This document shows, in pieces, positions 63,346-64,000 of a stretch of DNA of 64,000 bases. The notes beneath the pieces were generated by a model. That model did not search any database, was not told where the DNA came from, and worked only from the letters and a program-made list of their open reading frames with translations. The DNA lies in NCBI GenBank assembly GCA_029256725.1, contig JAQSXJ010000050.1:1-64000 (forward strand), in the 5' to 3' direction. The position numbers and the translations under genes were made by a program. Source of the stretch: Anaerocolumna sp. (GTDB lineage Bacteria; Bacillota; Clostridia; Lachnospirales; Lachnospiraceae). How positions within the stretch are numbered: position 1 is the first letter of the stretch; every line of letters begins with the position of its first letter.

Positions 63346-64000
63346 ATGAGTGAAAACAAAGTGCAAAGTCAGGAAAATGCTATTGTTACTTCTGGTGAGA
63401 TACGAACGATTTTACAGGATTTTTGCATAGGAAAAAAACCTCTTGCTAAATTATTAGGCTGGGGCGAAACCACCATAATAAGATACATTGAAGGTGATGT
63501 ACCTACTGCGGAGTATTCCGGTAAACTCAAAAGTATTGTAGAAGATCCGGTATATTACTATGAACTGTTGCTTGAAAACAAGGATAATCTGACCAATGTA
63601 GCCTATCGCAAGACAATGCAGGCAGTCCTTGAGAAAATGACAGAGCGCAAAATAAACTTAATAGCCCAATACATGATATACTACACCCAGGGCGATCTGT
63701 CCCCAGGCTATACCCAATGGCTTTTGTATTATGCTCAGGGGTTTTTCCTGGCACTATATGAAAGAGAGTTATTTGAAGATGAGTTTAGCGTAAATGGTGA
63801 GAATGCACCGTATATTTCCTTATACAATAGTATGAAGAAACATGGAATTAATATCTTTGAGGTACCAGTTAATCGTTTATCAGAACTTGAGAAGAACCTT
63901 ATAAATAAGGTGCTTGACACCTTCTGCTGGTATGGGCCTAAGGCCCTTAAAGTATTGGCAGCTTATGAAAGAACCAATTACCGAATATCCAGAAATAAAG
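63346..64000 (+). CDS. Panacea/SocA-like domain protein with N-terminal HTH (incomplete)
   Basis: Open frame of at least 218 codons running off the window; no stop is seen. AAAGGGG stands eight bases before the ATG. Residues 15-60 look like an XRE-type helix-turn-helix (KKPLAKLLGWGETTIIRYI). From about residue 105 the sequence matches the Panacea (DUF4065, SocA-like) domain: YMIYYTQGDL, LLYYAQGFFLALYERELFEDEF and SLYNSMKKHG. Panacea proteins act as antitoxins that neutralise diverse toxins, though in Clostridia many stand alone as regulators. A toxin gene would lie outside the window. Confidence 0.78.
   Translation, partial: MSENKVQSQENAIVTSGEIRTILQDFCIGKKPLAKLLGWGETTIIRYIEGDVPTAEYSGKLKSIVEDPVYYYELLLENKDNLTNVAYRKTMQAVLEKMTERKINLIAQYMIYYTQGDLSPGYTQWLLYYAQGFFLALYERELFEDEFSVNGENAPYISLYNSMKKHGINIFEVPVNRLSELEKNLINKVLDTFCWYGPKALKVLAAYERTNYRISRNK

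Overview
The window looks like chromosome of a low-GC, strictly anaerobic, spore-forming Firmicute of the Lachnospiraceae (Lachnoclostridium/Anaerocolumna-like). This is inferred from AT-rich codon use, strong AGGAGG-type ribosome binding sites, YesM/YesN-type regulators, clostridial S8 proteases and carbohydrate-active enzymes with family-typical features. I saw no rRNA, tRNA, CRISPR array, prophage or intact insertion sequence.

Layout. 0-8.2 kb: a large GH94-like glycoside phosphorylase, a GH30 glycosidase, a lytic transglycosylase, an HD phosphohydrolase, an iron alcohol dehydrogenase and a DUF1284 protein. 8.2-17.8 kb: a hexitol (mannitol-type) PTS operon carrying EIICB, an MtlR-type regulator, EIIA, a 1-phosphofructokinase, an L-sorbose-1-phosphate-reductase-like dehydrogenase and its own HPr and Enzyme I. 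18.1-22.5 kb: lactonase, nitroreductase, chemoreceptor and phosphatase. 22.8-29.0 kb: a sensor kinase / sugar ABC importer / response regulator locus without an enzyme. 29.2-33.5 kb: two paralogous 107-residue surface or spore-like proteins, thioredoxin, a cytochrome b5-like protein and a Csp-like protease. 34.0-39.2 kb: BlaI repressor, BlaR1-like membrane protease, a secreted protein, an AnfO-like protein and a choice-of-anchor-A protein. 39.3-50.5 kb: flavin-binding protein, GH2 enzyme, TldD/PmbA pair, aldo/keto reductase behind a MerR-type promoter, and a 1,372-residue cell-surface subtilase. 51-54.1 kb: ECF S component with LarB and LarC of nickel-pincer cofactor synthesis. 54.4-58.2 kb: a small Cys-rich protein, RtcB, a tiny leader-like ORF and a 5'-truncated enoate-reductase-like gene. 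58.3-61.6 kb: a TPP riboswitch driving a thiamine-precursor importer. The window ends in an AI-2E family permease and an unfinished Panacea-domain gene.

Most notable observations. (1) The BlaR1-like sensor protease has no penicillin-binding domain. Its last 85 residues are instead recognisably related to the last 85 residues of the secreted protein encoded just downstream, which suggests an uncharacterised repressor / membrane-protease / secreted-protein system. (2) The hexitol PTS operon has no mannitol-1-phosphate 5-dehydrogenase. Its enzymes imply oxidation next to the phosphate, to a ketose-1-phosphate, followed by 1-phosphofructokinase, and it brings its own EI and HPr. (3) Many intergenic gaps hold short degenerate tandem arrays of 13-17 bp units, each gap with its own unit, and one inverted-repeat (MITE-like) element occurs in two copies.
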